64,000 nucleotides of DNA from assembly GCA_027625915.1 (NCBI GenBank), contig JANTQA010000036.1, positions 3,715,501 to 3,779,500 of the forward strand. The letters run 5' to 3'. Numbering within the stretch: the first letter of the stretch is position 1; every line of letters begins with the position of its first letter. The position numbers and the translations under genes were made by a program. Under the pieces are notes generated by a model. It did no database searches. It was given only the letters and a program-made list of their open reading frames with translations, and was not told where the DNA came from. The stretch comes from Anaeramoeba flamelloides. Its lineage: Eukaryota > Metamonada > Anaeramoebidae. Positions 50,816-62,041 of the stretch are shown here, piece by piece.

Positions 50816-52830
50816 TTAATAATATTTCATCAATTCTTCTTCTTTTTTTTTAGAATAATAATTATCAATCACTTGGTTTATTTTTTGTTTTTGAAGAATT
50901 AGTTTCTTATTTTTTTTCGAAAGATTTAAAGTGTTTTCAAAGCACATTTCTTTTAAATTTAAATACATTGTACCGATAATAGATTTCATTTTGAAAAAAT
51001 CATTTTCATCCTTATTCCATATTATGATAGTTCCATCTGAACTCCCAGAAGCCAAAAATTGGTCTTCTTGATTATAATGGTTTTTAAAAGTATTACTCAT
51101 TGAAATACATTTTATACGATCTTTATGCAATTGTAGTTTTCTTTCTGAAGAAAGATCATGTGGGTTGGTAATTACTAGTGATGCGTCCGAACTACATGAA
51201 ATTAAATAATTTTTCTCCTCTTTGGAAAAAACGGAGAATCCATTTACACTATCATTATGAAACTTTGTCGTTATTAGGATTTTTCTAGTATTTAATTTCA
51301 TTTTCTTTATTAAACCTTTATTATCACCTATCATCAAATATATGCCATCGTTTATAAATGCAACACTATTGATCGATGTGAAATCCTTAATATGGTATTT
51401 GTCGAAACTCGGTTCTTTACTTATATTCCATAATTGAAGCATCCCTTTCGAATCCCCCAAAGCCAACAGATAAGGTTTATTCGGACAAAAGCAAATACTA
51501 TTTATCAAACCTTTGGAAGCTTTTTTTGTAAATGGAATCAATTCGAATAATTTCCAAATTTTGATTGTACCATCAGAAAAGCCTGAAGCCAAGATATCTA
51601 AGTCTCTTCCACCAAAGGCAATAGTTGTGACCCAACCTTTCTTGCCATCGAAGGTTGTGATATGGTGACCACTTGGGATTCCCCAAATTTTAATTGTGGA
51701 ATCTTCGCTCCCAGATGCTAACATTCCCTCATTCTGAGGATGGAAGGCAAGACATTTGATAGCTGATTTATGGCCTTGTAATTTTTTAATTTTTGATCCC
51801 TGAATTACATTGTAAATTATAATTTTACCATCTTCTCTTCCAGAAGCTAATAATTTACTGTCTTTTGGGCTGAATGCAATGGCATTTATACTAGATAAAT
51901 TGCTTTTCACTGTATTTATAAGTGTTTTTTTTGAAATATCCCATATTTTTAATTCTTCATTAAAACATCCAGATGCTAAAATTTCATTATTCATTTCTTC
52001 AGTATACGTAATTTCCCACAAACCCATATTTGATTCATTATTCTGGTCATTTTGTTTGTTACCAAAAGCCCCGAAGGATATGATATTTCCATTTGGATGG
52101 AATTCCATGAATTTGACAGCGCTGCCATGTGCGGATATCGTTTGTATCACATCCCAGCTGCGCACTTTTATAAGTTTAATCATTCCCTTTATACTCCCGC
52201 ATGCTAAAATTGTTCCATTTTTATTCAATTGAACAGAATTGATCATAAAATTACCGAATGAGATTTTTTCCCCTTCAAGATTATTTTCTAAATTCAAAGG
52301 TATCACTTCATTATTATTACTAATAATAAATAAAAATTCACCATTTGGGGTAATATTTATATTATATGCTTTATATCCCAATGGGATTGTTTTGATGAAT
52401 TTATTTTGTGAATAATCCCAAAATTTGATAGTATATTTTTCGTTCTGAATTGCGATAATAATTATTATATCATAAATGGGGTGAAATGTAAATGAATTGA
52501 TTTTATCAGACTTATCTAGCTTTGATTTTAAAGTGTAATTAAAAGTTTTTAATATCTTTAAACTTTGTTTGGTGTTTTGACCATTTGTAATTTTACAAAG
52601 CTTTACAACCCCGGTTTCACTTCCAAAGGCTAACTGGGTTTTATTTGGTGAAGGATGAAAAATAATCTTATTTATATTTGGCAAATAGGGATCATTAATT
52701 TTCTCAATTATTAACTCAAATGATGGTATTTTCCAAAATTTAATTATCTGATTTTTACTTACAGAAGCTAATAGTTCTCCATTTGGGCTAAATTTAATAC
52801 AAATTATACTATTATCTATTTTTTCTTCTC

Positions 52831-52873
<43 letters not shown>

Positions 52874-54280
52874 GTTGTTGTTGTTACCAGTTTTGCCAGT
52901 GGCGCCTTTTAATTCTTTTATTATTTTATTGTTTAACAAATTTAAAATTTTTATAGATCCATCATAATGGGCTAATGCTAAAATGTTTCCACTTGGATGG
53001 AAATGTATACTTGTAATTACATTTCCCACGTTTAAACCAATTCTTTCACCAAATTGAATGTTTTTCATGTTACATCCGCTTAAATCTGATTTGGTTAGAA
53101 TTGACTGATGAAAAATAACCCCCTTTAAATTTGAACTATTTAATTTAGTTTTATAAAATAAAGAATTAGATAAATCTGCTCTTTTAATATTGATATTGGA
53201 AAGATTTAGCCCACTAAAACTAAATTTTAATTTATTCAAAATTGAAATTGAATTTGAAGATGAATTCGAAACCCTATCTCCAAATTTTTTTTGATAAAAT
53301 TGATGATATTCTTTCTCATTGTAACTGTTGTTATAACTACTTGATTGAACAATATCTAAAAGAATATTTCTAAAATATACTTTATTTTTTTTCCTTCTTT
53401 TCATCATGTCATCATTATTTTCATGTGTATATGAAATTTCCTTCCAAGAAATCATTTCAATTAAAAATTTAAAAATATCTTGTTCAGATTGCGAATTTTT
53501 TTCATTTATAATTAATCTCGAATTTAAAATGGATTGATACTTTTTACCATTTAATAATTTGATTATGATACGCGATTTACACATCTTTTTTAATAAGCGT
53601 TCATTTGATATATGGGAATTAATTATCTTTAGTTCTTTATAAATTCTTCTGGCAACAAAATATTCATAATATGATTTATGAAGAAAAGTGAAATGGTCTT
53701 TGGCGTTTGTTCTTTTAATGATTAATGGGCACCCTTTTAAATTTTTACTTAATAATCCTAAAATTTTATTATTTAATAATCCTAAAATTTTTTCATTTGA
53801 AAGATCTTTGTTCAGATTTTTGAAAGTCTCGTCTCCAAGATAATTCATCAGATTTTTAGAGATATTTGTTTTGTTTGAAATGTGTCTTACATGGAGATTT
53901 TGTTTGAATTGCATCAAGTTGTAAGTTATTTCCCCCTTTTGATACATCACGCATGCTATTTCTTCAGCTATTGCAAAAAAGTCTCGATAATTTAGTCCAA
54001 AGTTATTCTCAATTTTCTTATCTATAAACCAATGATGGAGAGTTTTTTTATAAATTATGGATTTTGTTATTTTCGGATTATTTATTCCATTAAATTTGAG
54101 ATTATTTGCATTTATATTATTATTTGTGTTATTGTTAGTATTATTGAATAAAATTGGGAAAATTTTAACCATTTGTGACAAAACAAATGGGTTTTGAATT
54201 ATTTTCATTAACGATTTTTGTTTTTTAATGACTTTCCAATTATTTTGATAGTCAAATTGTTGAATAATTTCCGGGATTAT
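50816..54280 (-). CDS. Kinase-NACHT-WD40 receptor-like protein, C-terminal block (NACHT end, pentapeptides, WD40)
   Basis: The block is open from about 54280 (EIIQQFDYQNNWKVIKKQKS) through the Met at 54208 to the stop at 50816, so the Met is internal. It starts with the helical end of a NACHT module (IIQNPFVLSQMVKIFPILF, later FTFLHKSYYEYFVARRIY, both hallmark phrases). A pentapeptide-repeat patch follows (LNLSNINIKRADLSNSLFY, then LKGVIF, then KSDLSGCNM). The remainder is about 14-15 WD40 blades, enough for two seven-bladed propellers (for example LAFHPQNEGMLASGSEDS then TIKIWGIPSG). WD40 arrays in such proteins are ligand-sensing or autoinhibitory. A poly-Asn insert lies at 52836-52890 between blades 1 and 2. 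It belongs to the same gene as the block upstream at 54252-56819, one base out of frame. Confidence 0.88.
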
Positions 54281-56819
54281 TTATTTGTGAAGTTTTGTTT
54301 ATCATTTGATTTTTCTGTATTTTCTTACTTTTCTCTTTTATATTGTGCATCTCAAAATAATTCATATAATAATCTTTAATTTCATTTTTTTCAAAATTGT
54401 TGATAAACAACTCAATTACTTTCCCCTTTCCTTCAAAATATTCTTTTTTTTGATTTGGAATGAAATGTTGAGTTCGAGATGTTATAATTATTTTGCAATT
54501 CCAATTTTTTAATTTATTTACTTTAATTAAATTTATATTTTTTTTTAATTCATCATAGCCATCAAAAATAAATAAAAAATTGTACTTGTGTTTTAATTTG
54601 ATACAATTCAGTTCACTAATTCCATATTTTTGAAAAGTATCTTCAATGCACGACTCTGGGTTTTGCATTAAGGATAATGGGATGTATATTGGTATTATTC
54701 GTTGTTTTTTTATTTGTTTTCGTTTATTAGTTGTATTCGGGTTAATTATGTTTATATTGTTATTGTTGTTGTTGTTGCTGCTGCTGTTTTTATTGTTACC
54801 ATTTTTGCTGCTGCTTTTATTGTTGTTATTATACCCATTATTAAAATATAGATCAGATAGTTTTTTTATCAAAGTTAAGCTAAATAAAGTTTTCCCTGCC
54901 CCTGAATCACCAAATAATAATATAGTGTTTGTTTCATTATTTTTATTCATGGTAGTGGTCGTATGAATATTAAAAATTTCAAAAATTTCTTTTTCTAGAT
55001 CAATATTTTTTGTAAATTTTTTTTTTTTATTTGTACATTTAAGTCGAATATAATCATTTAATTGCTGATGTTCTTTATGGTTTATTTTTTTTAATTGTTC
55101 ATTAATTATTTGTTTGATTATTTTTTGTAGATTCCCTTCAATTATTTTTTGTTTATGATTTGATTGTTTATTTATATTTTCTTCCCAAATTTGAATCGAT
55201 GGTGTATTTGAATTATTAGTCCCTGGCAACGAATTAAATATGCAATTTGTCCGATATGTTTTGTCTGTTTGTTGTTGTTTGTTTGGAAAGGATGCGTACA
55301 GTTTTTCTAATATTTCGATTATTGTTTTTATTGTGGGCCTTTTATTTCGATCTTTATCCCAGCATTTTGTTATTAGCTCTTTGAATTCTTTTGGGGTATT
55401 TTTTGGAATTTCATCTCTTTTTCCATCAACTATATTTTTTATAAATTCCTTTTCACCACAGCCTTGAAATGGAATCTTGCCAAGTGTACATAATTCATAA
55501 AAAATTATTGACAAACTATAGATATCACTACTTTTTGTATATTCCTTTTCCTTGCACTTATTCCATGAATCCAAAATCTCTGGTGCCGTCCATAGCGTGG
55601 TACCAATTTCCCTTTTAGTTTGGTATGTTTTGTTTGTTGCAAGTAAGATAGATTCACCAAAGTCACTTATTTTTGATTGGATTTCGATAGTATTTTCTTC
55701 TTTTTTTAATTTAGCATTGTCAGTTCCGGTTGGTGGCGAGGACAGCAACGATAACGATGGCGAAGAAATAATTAATTTGATCAATATATTTGAACTTTTT
55801 AGATCTAGGTGTAGTATATCTTTCAAATGCAAAGCTTGCAATCCATAGCTGATATTTAGGGCAATTTTGATTCTTGATCTCCAATCACCCAAGAATTTTC
55901 CGATTTCTTGTTTTTTCAGAAAGTCATACAAAGAACCTCCATTACAGTACTCCATAACTAAATAGTTCGGTTCTAAGCACACACCATAGAAAGTTACCAA
56001 ATTTGGGTTTTTTAATTCAAATAAAATATTTGTTTCGGTGAGAAATTTCTTCTCATCAATCTTGAATTCACTCTTTTTGGTTCGAGGATGTAATTCTTTG
56101 ATAGCAACAATACTTTTATTCCACTCAGCTTTGTGAACTGTGCCAAATGCTCCTGAACCAAGTAGTTGGATTCTTTTAATCTCTTGATTTTCGATATTGT
56201 ATTTTAGAATATTTTTATCATTGAAAGAGTAATTTGTTTTTTTATTGTTTGTTTGGTACATTTCGTTTTCAAAATTTCTGGAAAAGGCAAATGTTTGGTT
56301 TTGATTCAATGATTTTTTTAGATTCGGTAAGATCTCTCTTTTGCTTTTTTCAGTAGATTTGATATTATTTTGTTTTGTTCGGCTACTTGTTGTTTTTGCT
56401 TTTTTATTCTTCCAAGAATTTTGTTGACCATTAACACTGTTGTTTTTCCCTAAATTTTCCCAAAATTGAATATTTTTATGAGTACTGGAATATTTTTGAT
56501 TTTCTTCTTTTTTTTTTTTTTCTTTTTCTTTTGAACTTTCTGTTGAATTCTTTTGGTTGTTGTTATAATTTCGTTTTGTTTGTTTGGTTGTTGTTTTTAC
56601 TTTTTTATTCTTCCAAGAATTTTGTTGACCATTAACACTGTTGTTTTTCCCTAAATTTTCCCAAAATTGAATATTTTTATGAGTACTGGAATATTTTTGA
56701 TTTTCTACTTGTTCTTTTTTTGATTTTTCTTGTAGCTTTTCATTTTTTTCTGCCATTCGAACTAAAACTATTTTTGAAAATGAGATTTTTCTTCTTTGGT
56801 AATCTTTTTCTTTAAACAA
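54252..56819 (-). CDS. Kinase-NACHT-WD40 receptor-like protein, N-terminal block (TKL kinase and NACHT ATPase)
   Basis: 855 residues. The start is 56819, or more likely the Met at residue 22 (MAEKNEKLQEK, 56756). The first 200 residues are disordered and hold two near-identical copies of a 38-residue unit (KYSSTHKNIQFWENLGKNN). A tyrosine-kinase-like protein kinase follows with all key parts: LGSGAFGTVHKAEW, VAIKELHP, HLDLKSSN (HLD for HRD), KISDFGES, WTAPEIL. The NACHT ATPase then shows Walker A (GDSGAGKT), Walker B with the NACHT signature (FLFIFDGYDEL) and sensor 1 (CKIIITSRTQHF). The frame stops at 54252 just after NNPG. Reading CC instead of CCC at 54273-54275 continues straight into the next block (NNPEIIQQFDYQNNW). 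This is the STAND/NLR layout: effector, switch ATPase, repeat sensor. Confidence 0.88.
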   Translation of the reverse strand: MFKEKDYQRRKISFSKIVLVRMAEKNEKLQEKSKKEQVENQKYSSTHKNIQFWENLGKNNSVNGQQNSWKNKKVKTTTKQTKRNYNNNQKNSTESSKEKEKKKKEENQKYSSTHKNIQFWENLGKNNSVNGQQNSWKNKKAKTTSSRTKQNNIKSTEKSKREILPNLKKSLNQNQTFAFSRNFENEMYQTNNKKTNYSFNDKNILKYNIENQEIKRIQLLGSGAFGTVHKAEWNKSIVAIKELHPRTKKSEFKIDEKKFLTETNILFELKNPNLVTFYGVCLEPNYLVMEYCNGGSLYDFLKKQEIGKFLGDWRSRIKIALNISYGLQALHLKDILHLDLKSSNILIKLIISSPSLSLLSSPPTGTDNAKLKKEENTIEIQSKISDFGESILLATNKTYQTKREIGTTLWTAPEILDSWNKCKEKEYTKSSDIYSLSIIFYELCTLGKIPFQGCGEKEFIKNIVDGKRDEIPKNTPKEFKELITKCWDKDRNKRPTIKTIIEILEKLYASFPNKQQQTDKTYRTNCIFNSLPGTNNSNTPSIQIWEENINKQSNHKQKIIEGNLQKIIKQIINEQLKKINHKEHQQLNDYIRLKCTNKKKKFTKNIDLEKEIFEIFNIHTTTTMNKNNETNTILLFGDSGAGKTLFSLTLIKKLSDLYFNNGYNNNNKSSSKNGNNKNSSSNNNNNNNINIINPNTTNKRKQIKKQRIIPIYIPLSLMQNPESCIEDTFQKYGISELNCIKLKHKYNFLFIFDGYDELKKNINLIKVNKLKNWNCKIIITSRTQHFIPNQKKEYFEGKGKVIELFINNFEKNEIKDYYMNYFEMHNIKEKSKKIQKNQMINKTSQINNPGNYSTI
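56401..56706 (-). repeat. Tandem coding duplication in the kinase-NACHT gene
   Basis: Two copies of about 104 bp (56401-56505 and 56603-56706), apparently identical at the DNA level except for at most a base or two, about 202 bp apart. They encode the repeated KYSSTHKNIQFWENLGKNN unit. Identity at silent sites shows a recent duplication or conversion. Confidence 0.85.
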
Positions 56820-59659
56820 AGATCCTAAGGTTATTGAATTTTTTCTTTGAAAAAGGTAGCTAATTAAAAAAATGTTTTTCGAGATTTATTTTTTATTCAA
56901 TCAAGTTGTGTGACAAAAAAATAGTTTGTATGGTGACTACCTTCAATAAAATCCAAAAAATTTCACCTGAAAATAATTAATTTTTTGATAGTCGGACAAA
57001 CTTTACGGATTTATGTCAAGATAGGATTTTTAAAAATTTTTTTCAAAAATTAGTTTCTTTTCCCTAATGCGAAAAAGAAAAAAATATGGAAATAATCGAG
57101 AATGTTGATTATTTTTTATTGGTATGCAAGGTTTTCCAGTCAAAAGAGGACAGATTATAATAAGTGAATTAAATGTGTTTAAAGGGTTTGAATCCGATAC
57201 AAGAAAAACACAATTTTGGAAATTCAAAAATTAAAGTTATTTTTACTTTTTTTTTTTATTAAATGTTTCTTTTTTTTGATACCAAATTCATATTAAAAAT
57301 ATTTTTTTCTTGCAAATTTCATAATTACCTGTAAAAATGTGTTAAATTAATGTTATTGAAACAATTAAAATGGTTATAAAGAAATACTTTTGATTTCTAT
57401 TTGAATTTTATTTGGATCTGCGAATTGAAGATCAAAATGAAGATTGTTGTTTTTCTCATTTGGTAGAACTAAAAATTTTGGGTTTTTCAATTTTAAAAAA
57501 AATATATTGATTCTTTAGTTTTATTACATTTGAATATCAAATATTATTTGGGGTTTATGATTTGCTTTAATTCTTATTTGTTCTTCAAAGAAAATTTATA
57601 AAAAATACTGATTCCTTTAAAAATATTTAAGAAAATTTTTTAATTCAATTTCCCATTTTGTAATCTCATATCTCAACTTTTAAAACAACTCAAGAGAAAA
57701 GAACCTTTTGAATAACAACAAATTTTACAAGTTTTTTAATCTTTAAAAGAATAAAATACTTTCTTCAAAGTACGTGTAAAAAATTTTCAAAAAGAAAATA
57801 AAGCAAAAATTTTCAGATCTTTTTTTGAATTTATCAGTCTTTGATATTTGAAAAAGATGTTGGTCTACTGGGACAGAAAAGGTGTTTACAGCATGAGAAA
57901 GAGAGAGACTTATATTTTGAAAACTAGTAAATGAATTAAATCAAAAGGAATTAATTTTAAATTGTGAGAGTTCAAGATTTTTTTATTAATAAAGTACTTC
58001 ATTTTCAGGTGAAAATGGTGAAATTGTTGACAAAAAACCCTCTTGAAAGAGTTTCATAAGCTAAGTTAAATTTACACATAAGGAATTTCGAAAAAAAAAT
58101 GGTGAATTTTCAAAAGAATAGTAAATTTTTACAAATATCCCTTTATCAAATCCTGATTCATAATTTGAATTAACTAAGGTATTACCAAAAAAGTGGGCAT
58201 TTTTTTTTACATTTCATAAAAAATAATCTTTGTTAGTGATGTTATTCATTAATTGACAAATTCGTCTTCATATTAATATCAATTGAATAAATGACTAAGG
58301 TATTTATTTCAAAAATTTCGGATGAAATATTTCCAAAAAATGAAACAAAAAAAGTACTTTTTTTGGAGTAAAACAATTTACAACGAATTTTAATAAAAAA
58401 CTGGAAATATGAAAAAGCTACAAATGATTTTTTTAAACTATAAAATGCATTTATATGTTTTTAATTATATTCTAAATTTTGTGAGATTATACAAGTTATG
58501 ATAATATTTTTTTCGATCAAAAAGAAAATAATAAACCCCAATTTTTACCTCTAAAAAATTTCAGATAAAATCGAGATCAGAAAATTTAATATATTTTATT
58601 TATGTAATCAATACTAAGAAACAAATTGAATTATTACTAAGAATTTATAATTGATTTTAATGATTTTGGATGTTTAAATACTTGTTTTTGAACATTGAGT
58701 TTAAAGATATATTTTTTTTAAATTAATTTGCCGCACTTTATTGGAAATAGTTTATCACATACTTTCAATTTCAAAACTAGTAACACAAAAAAATTCCTAA
58801 AATGTTATAAATCTTTTTAGAGTTACTTTTACAAGTTTGTAATATTTGAAAATTTGTTCTTGTAGTTGAAAATCCTTAAAACCCTTTCATTTTTTACAGT
58901 TTTCCATTAAAAAGAATAATTTAAACCGTTTTTTTATTTTTTGTTTTTGTTCATTTTAATTTTCAATTATTTATTGTAAAAAATCTATTACATTAAAATA
59001 ATATAAAAAACGTTTTTTAATTATGACTGTTATTGTAAAATGTTGTGTAAATCAAATATCTCATTTAAAATCAAATCCTATTTATAAAGTATCAAATTAT
59101 TAATAAAATCAGTTATAAACCTACCTAAAGTTCATTAAAACGGGGGTATCTAAAAGAGTACTTAATTAATTGTTCAATAGTCTAAGTATATATATTTATT
59201 TTGAAAATGAAATCGAGTTTTATAGTGGTTTACTAGAGTTTGAAAAAATAATAATTTTATTCTTGTTTTTTGATTGATTAGATTTTGTTTTGAACAAGTT
59301 TATTTTAATTTAATTATCATTTGAATAAGTGAAGAATTATAATTTTAAAAAGTTTCATTCTTAAATAAAAAATTATTTAGCAATTAGACAAAAATTTCAT
59401 AAATATTAAGACTTAAAAAGAGTCTGTTGTAATGCTTTCATTTTAGATATTTGTTTTCGATATTATAATATTTTTTTTAAATTAGGTTGATACAAAGCAT
59501 CCATTGGTTTATTAAAAGGAATTATTTTGAAAAAAAAAAATCAAATGTTCTAAACTGCATCCACTCTTTTGAGCGTCTACTAGTAAAGTACCAAGCCAAT
59601 GAAACAACCAAAAGTTTCTTAAAAAAAATATTGCACTAAGGTATAATTGAAAAATAATG
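56820..59659. other. Upstream of the kinase-NACHT gene; repeats, no gene
   Basis: The first few hundred bases should include the promoter. 57990-58910 resembles 30840-31200 (GGTGAAAATGGTGAAAT; GTTACTTTTACAAGTTTGT). 59100-59400 is an inverted relative of 41940-42220 (AACCTACCTAAAGTTCATTA). No coding sequence recognised. Confidence 0.45.
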
Positions 59660-59896
59660 TCTAGTAGTAATAATAAATTTTTGGAGATGGACTGAAAATA
59701 GGTCAATACAACCTCTGTATTAATTTCATTGTTACTTTATAAAAACATTTTTGTCACACTTAATTGAAAGTGATCATTAAATTAGAATAAATACAAGTAA
59801 ATATTTTAGCAAAAGATTATTATTTGTTAAATAAGTTTTAATTGTATATTGGAATAAAGTGAATTATTTTCCAATATTATTCTTCTTTTGTTTCCA

Positions 59897-59935
<39 letters not shown>

Positions 59936-60062
59936 TAGATATAATTTAAATTGTTTAAACTGAGACAAAAATGTTTTTAAAAGTAACAATGAAATTATTG
60001 AAGAGGTTTTATTGACCTATTTTCAGTCCATCTCCAAAAATTTATTATTACTACTTTACATT
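59660..60062. mobile_element. Foldback element with about 105-bp arms and TA-repeat loop
   Basis: The left arm (about 59660-59764) and right arm (about 59957-60062) are reverse complements with roughly 90 percent identity by eye (AATTTTTGGAGATGGACTG, then AAAATAGGTCAATA, then TTTCATTGTTACTTT). The loop contains an AT dinucleotide run (59900-59931). No coding capacity. Confidence 0.7.
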
Positions 60063-61516
60063 TTTTAAAATCTTTCGCAATTTCACATGAAAAAAATAAT
60101 CTGATAAATTGAAAAGAAAAAGTTAATTTTGTTTTTAATTATTTATGTATTTTGATAGGGGTAACTCAACTTTCTCTTAAATTTGTTATTATTTTATTAA
60201 TTTGAGAAATAAACAGTAAATTTAATCAATTTTCAGTTTATTTCTTAAATTATTATAAATAGAATCCTTGTTTTATTTTGTAATTTAAAGAAATTCAGTA
60301 AAATCTTGGATTTTTCTCATTTCTTTTAAATTATGAAAAAAATAGGCACTCTACAGTAATTGAAAACATTACTCTTTATTTTTTATTGTTTCTAGATCTA
60401 AAGAATTTTAAATATTCTTGAACTTTCCATCCATAACTATTTAATATTAAGTTTTGTCTCAAATTATTAAGAAATACATTTAATAATTTTAAATTATCTA
60501 TTTCCCAATTCATATTCTCATCTTTTTATTCGATAAATTTTATTTTTTTTTGATATGTTTACAAAGACTCAGAGTTTCTAATTTTATTTTGAGTTTGTTT
60601 ATTCTTTTGTAGATTCAGATTCCAACTTGGTTTATTTTTACTTCAGTTTTATAAATTATTCTTGATGGGTATGTATTCATTTTTAAAGAAAATATAACTT
60701 TTTTATTTATTCAAACATCAATTAAGTTGAAATATTTTTGATTTAGATGAAATATAACTATCCCATAGAAGAATTGACTAATTTATATTGATAAAAACAT
60801 TTATGTATTATATCCATTGTTTAATTTTTTTTTTGGTTAATAGTCAATTTTTTTTTAAAAGTTGTCTTTTACTTTTATATCATTTTAGTAAATATTGTTC
60901 TTTATTTAACCACAATCCTATCCTAGTAATTTTTTTTAATTTATTTTTTTTTTTTTTGAAATTTATCTCAAATATTCTTTTATCTTTTAAATGATAAACT
61001 TAAATTATTCTCGTTGCATAATTAAAAAATTGTACTCAGAGCTCTTATTTATTTTATAATTTTGTAAAATTATTGTTTTGCTTTAACTACAACATTTCTA
61101 TTAAAAAGGGAGTAAATTATACATTTTCTACAGGAATATCACATATTTAAAATCAGCATTCTTAAGGTGAAAATGGGTAATTTGTTTATTTTTCAACTAA
61201 ATGAATTTTTAGAAAAGTTAAAATTAAACCTCAGTAACCACATTTCCCCAAACATCTTTGAAGAGATCATCTCTTTTACACTCAGTGTAAGATTCGAAAC
61301 ACTAAGTTAAGTTAAAATTGATCGAGGTGATACTTATTCCTCTAAGATATAGAAAGCTTTTTTAATAAAAAAAGGAAAAGAAAAAAAAAATTTGAAAAAT
61401 TTGTTAAAAATTATTTTTTATTGATTTTTGATGTTTTTTTTTTTTTAAATAAAGAGTTCTTAATTTTTTCTCCGTTCATAAGATAAAGATTAAAGTTTTA
61501 TTCTATTTCTAGTCCC
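60063..61516. other. Gene-free AT-rich stretch 3' of the Ras exon
   Basis: Stop-dense on both strands, with T-rich runs. No gene or RNA recognised. Confidence 0.4.
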
Positions 61517-61610
61517 AAAACGAAACGAAACGAAACGAAACGAAACGGTACGAAACGAAACGAAACGAAATGAAAAGAAATGAAAAGAAATGAAAAGAAA
61601 CGAAATGAAA
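61517..61610. repeat. (CGAAA)n pentanucleotide repeat
   Basis: About 18 units of CGAAA with some AGAAA and TGAAA variants, just beyond the 3' end of the Ras exon. Confidence 0.9.
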
Positions 61611-61648
61611 TAATTTAAGGTAATGAGGGTAATCTAAATAATGTTGAT

Positions 61649-62041
61649 CTACATTAATTCACAGCAACCTGATTTTTTTTTACCTCTTCTTTTCTTTTTT
61701 TTCTTTTTCTTAGGTTTTTTTTGTTTATCTCTTGGGTGATCCTTTAACCATTTTCTTACTTCCCTGGCTGCTGTGAGAAAGGCTAATTCAACATTTTCGC
61801 CAGTTTTTGCTGATGTTTCAACAAAGGGTACATTAAATTCCCGTGCTAATTCTTTGCCAACTTCGGGTGAAACCGCCCTTTCTTCCTCTCTAACATCGCA
61901 TTTGTTTGCAATTAACACACCAACTACCTGGGTGGTGTCTTTAATTTTGATGATGGATTGGAAGTCTCTTCTGATTTCCCCAATTGTTGCTTTTGACGTA
62001 ACCGAATAACAACATAAAAATCCATCCATTTTTTGGAAACT
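61649..62041 (-). CDS. Ras-family small GTPase, last exon only
   Basis: Encodes the last 130 residues. The exon begins after an acceptor (CAAATAG before 62041) with SFQKMDGFLCCYSVTS, the strand after the switch II region in Ras proteins. The guanine-specificity motifs are intact: NKCD (G4) and ETSAKTG (G5). The tail has a long Lys/Arg run (KKPKKKKKKKRRGKKK) and ends SGCCELM, a CaaX box (CELM) with an upstream Cys. So membrane anchoring by prenylation plus basic residues is expected. The P-loop and switch regions (about 80 residues) should lie upstream, but nothing like them is found in 62042-64000. The intron is therefore more than 1.9 kb and contains the repeat at 63480, or the gene is truncated. 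The Met at 62029 is internal. Confidence 0.88.
   Translation of the reverse strand, partial: SFQKMDGFLCCYSVTSKATIGEIRRDFQSIIKIKDTTQVVGVLIANKCDVREEERAVSPEVGKELAREFNVPFVETSAKTGENVELAFLTAAREVRKWLKDHPRDKQKKPKKKKKKKRRGKKKSGCCELM

Noticed and set aside
61517-61610. Interstitial telomere or CRISPR-like array
   Set aside because: A simple CGAAA pentamer with variants, too short a unit and no spacers. Ordinary microsatellite.
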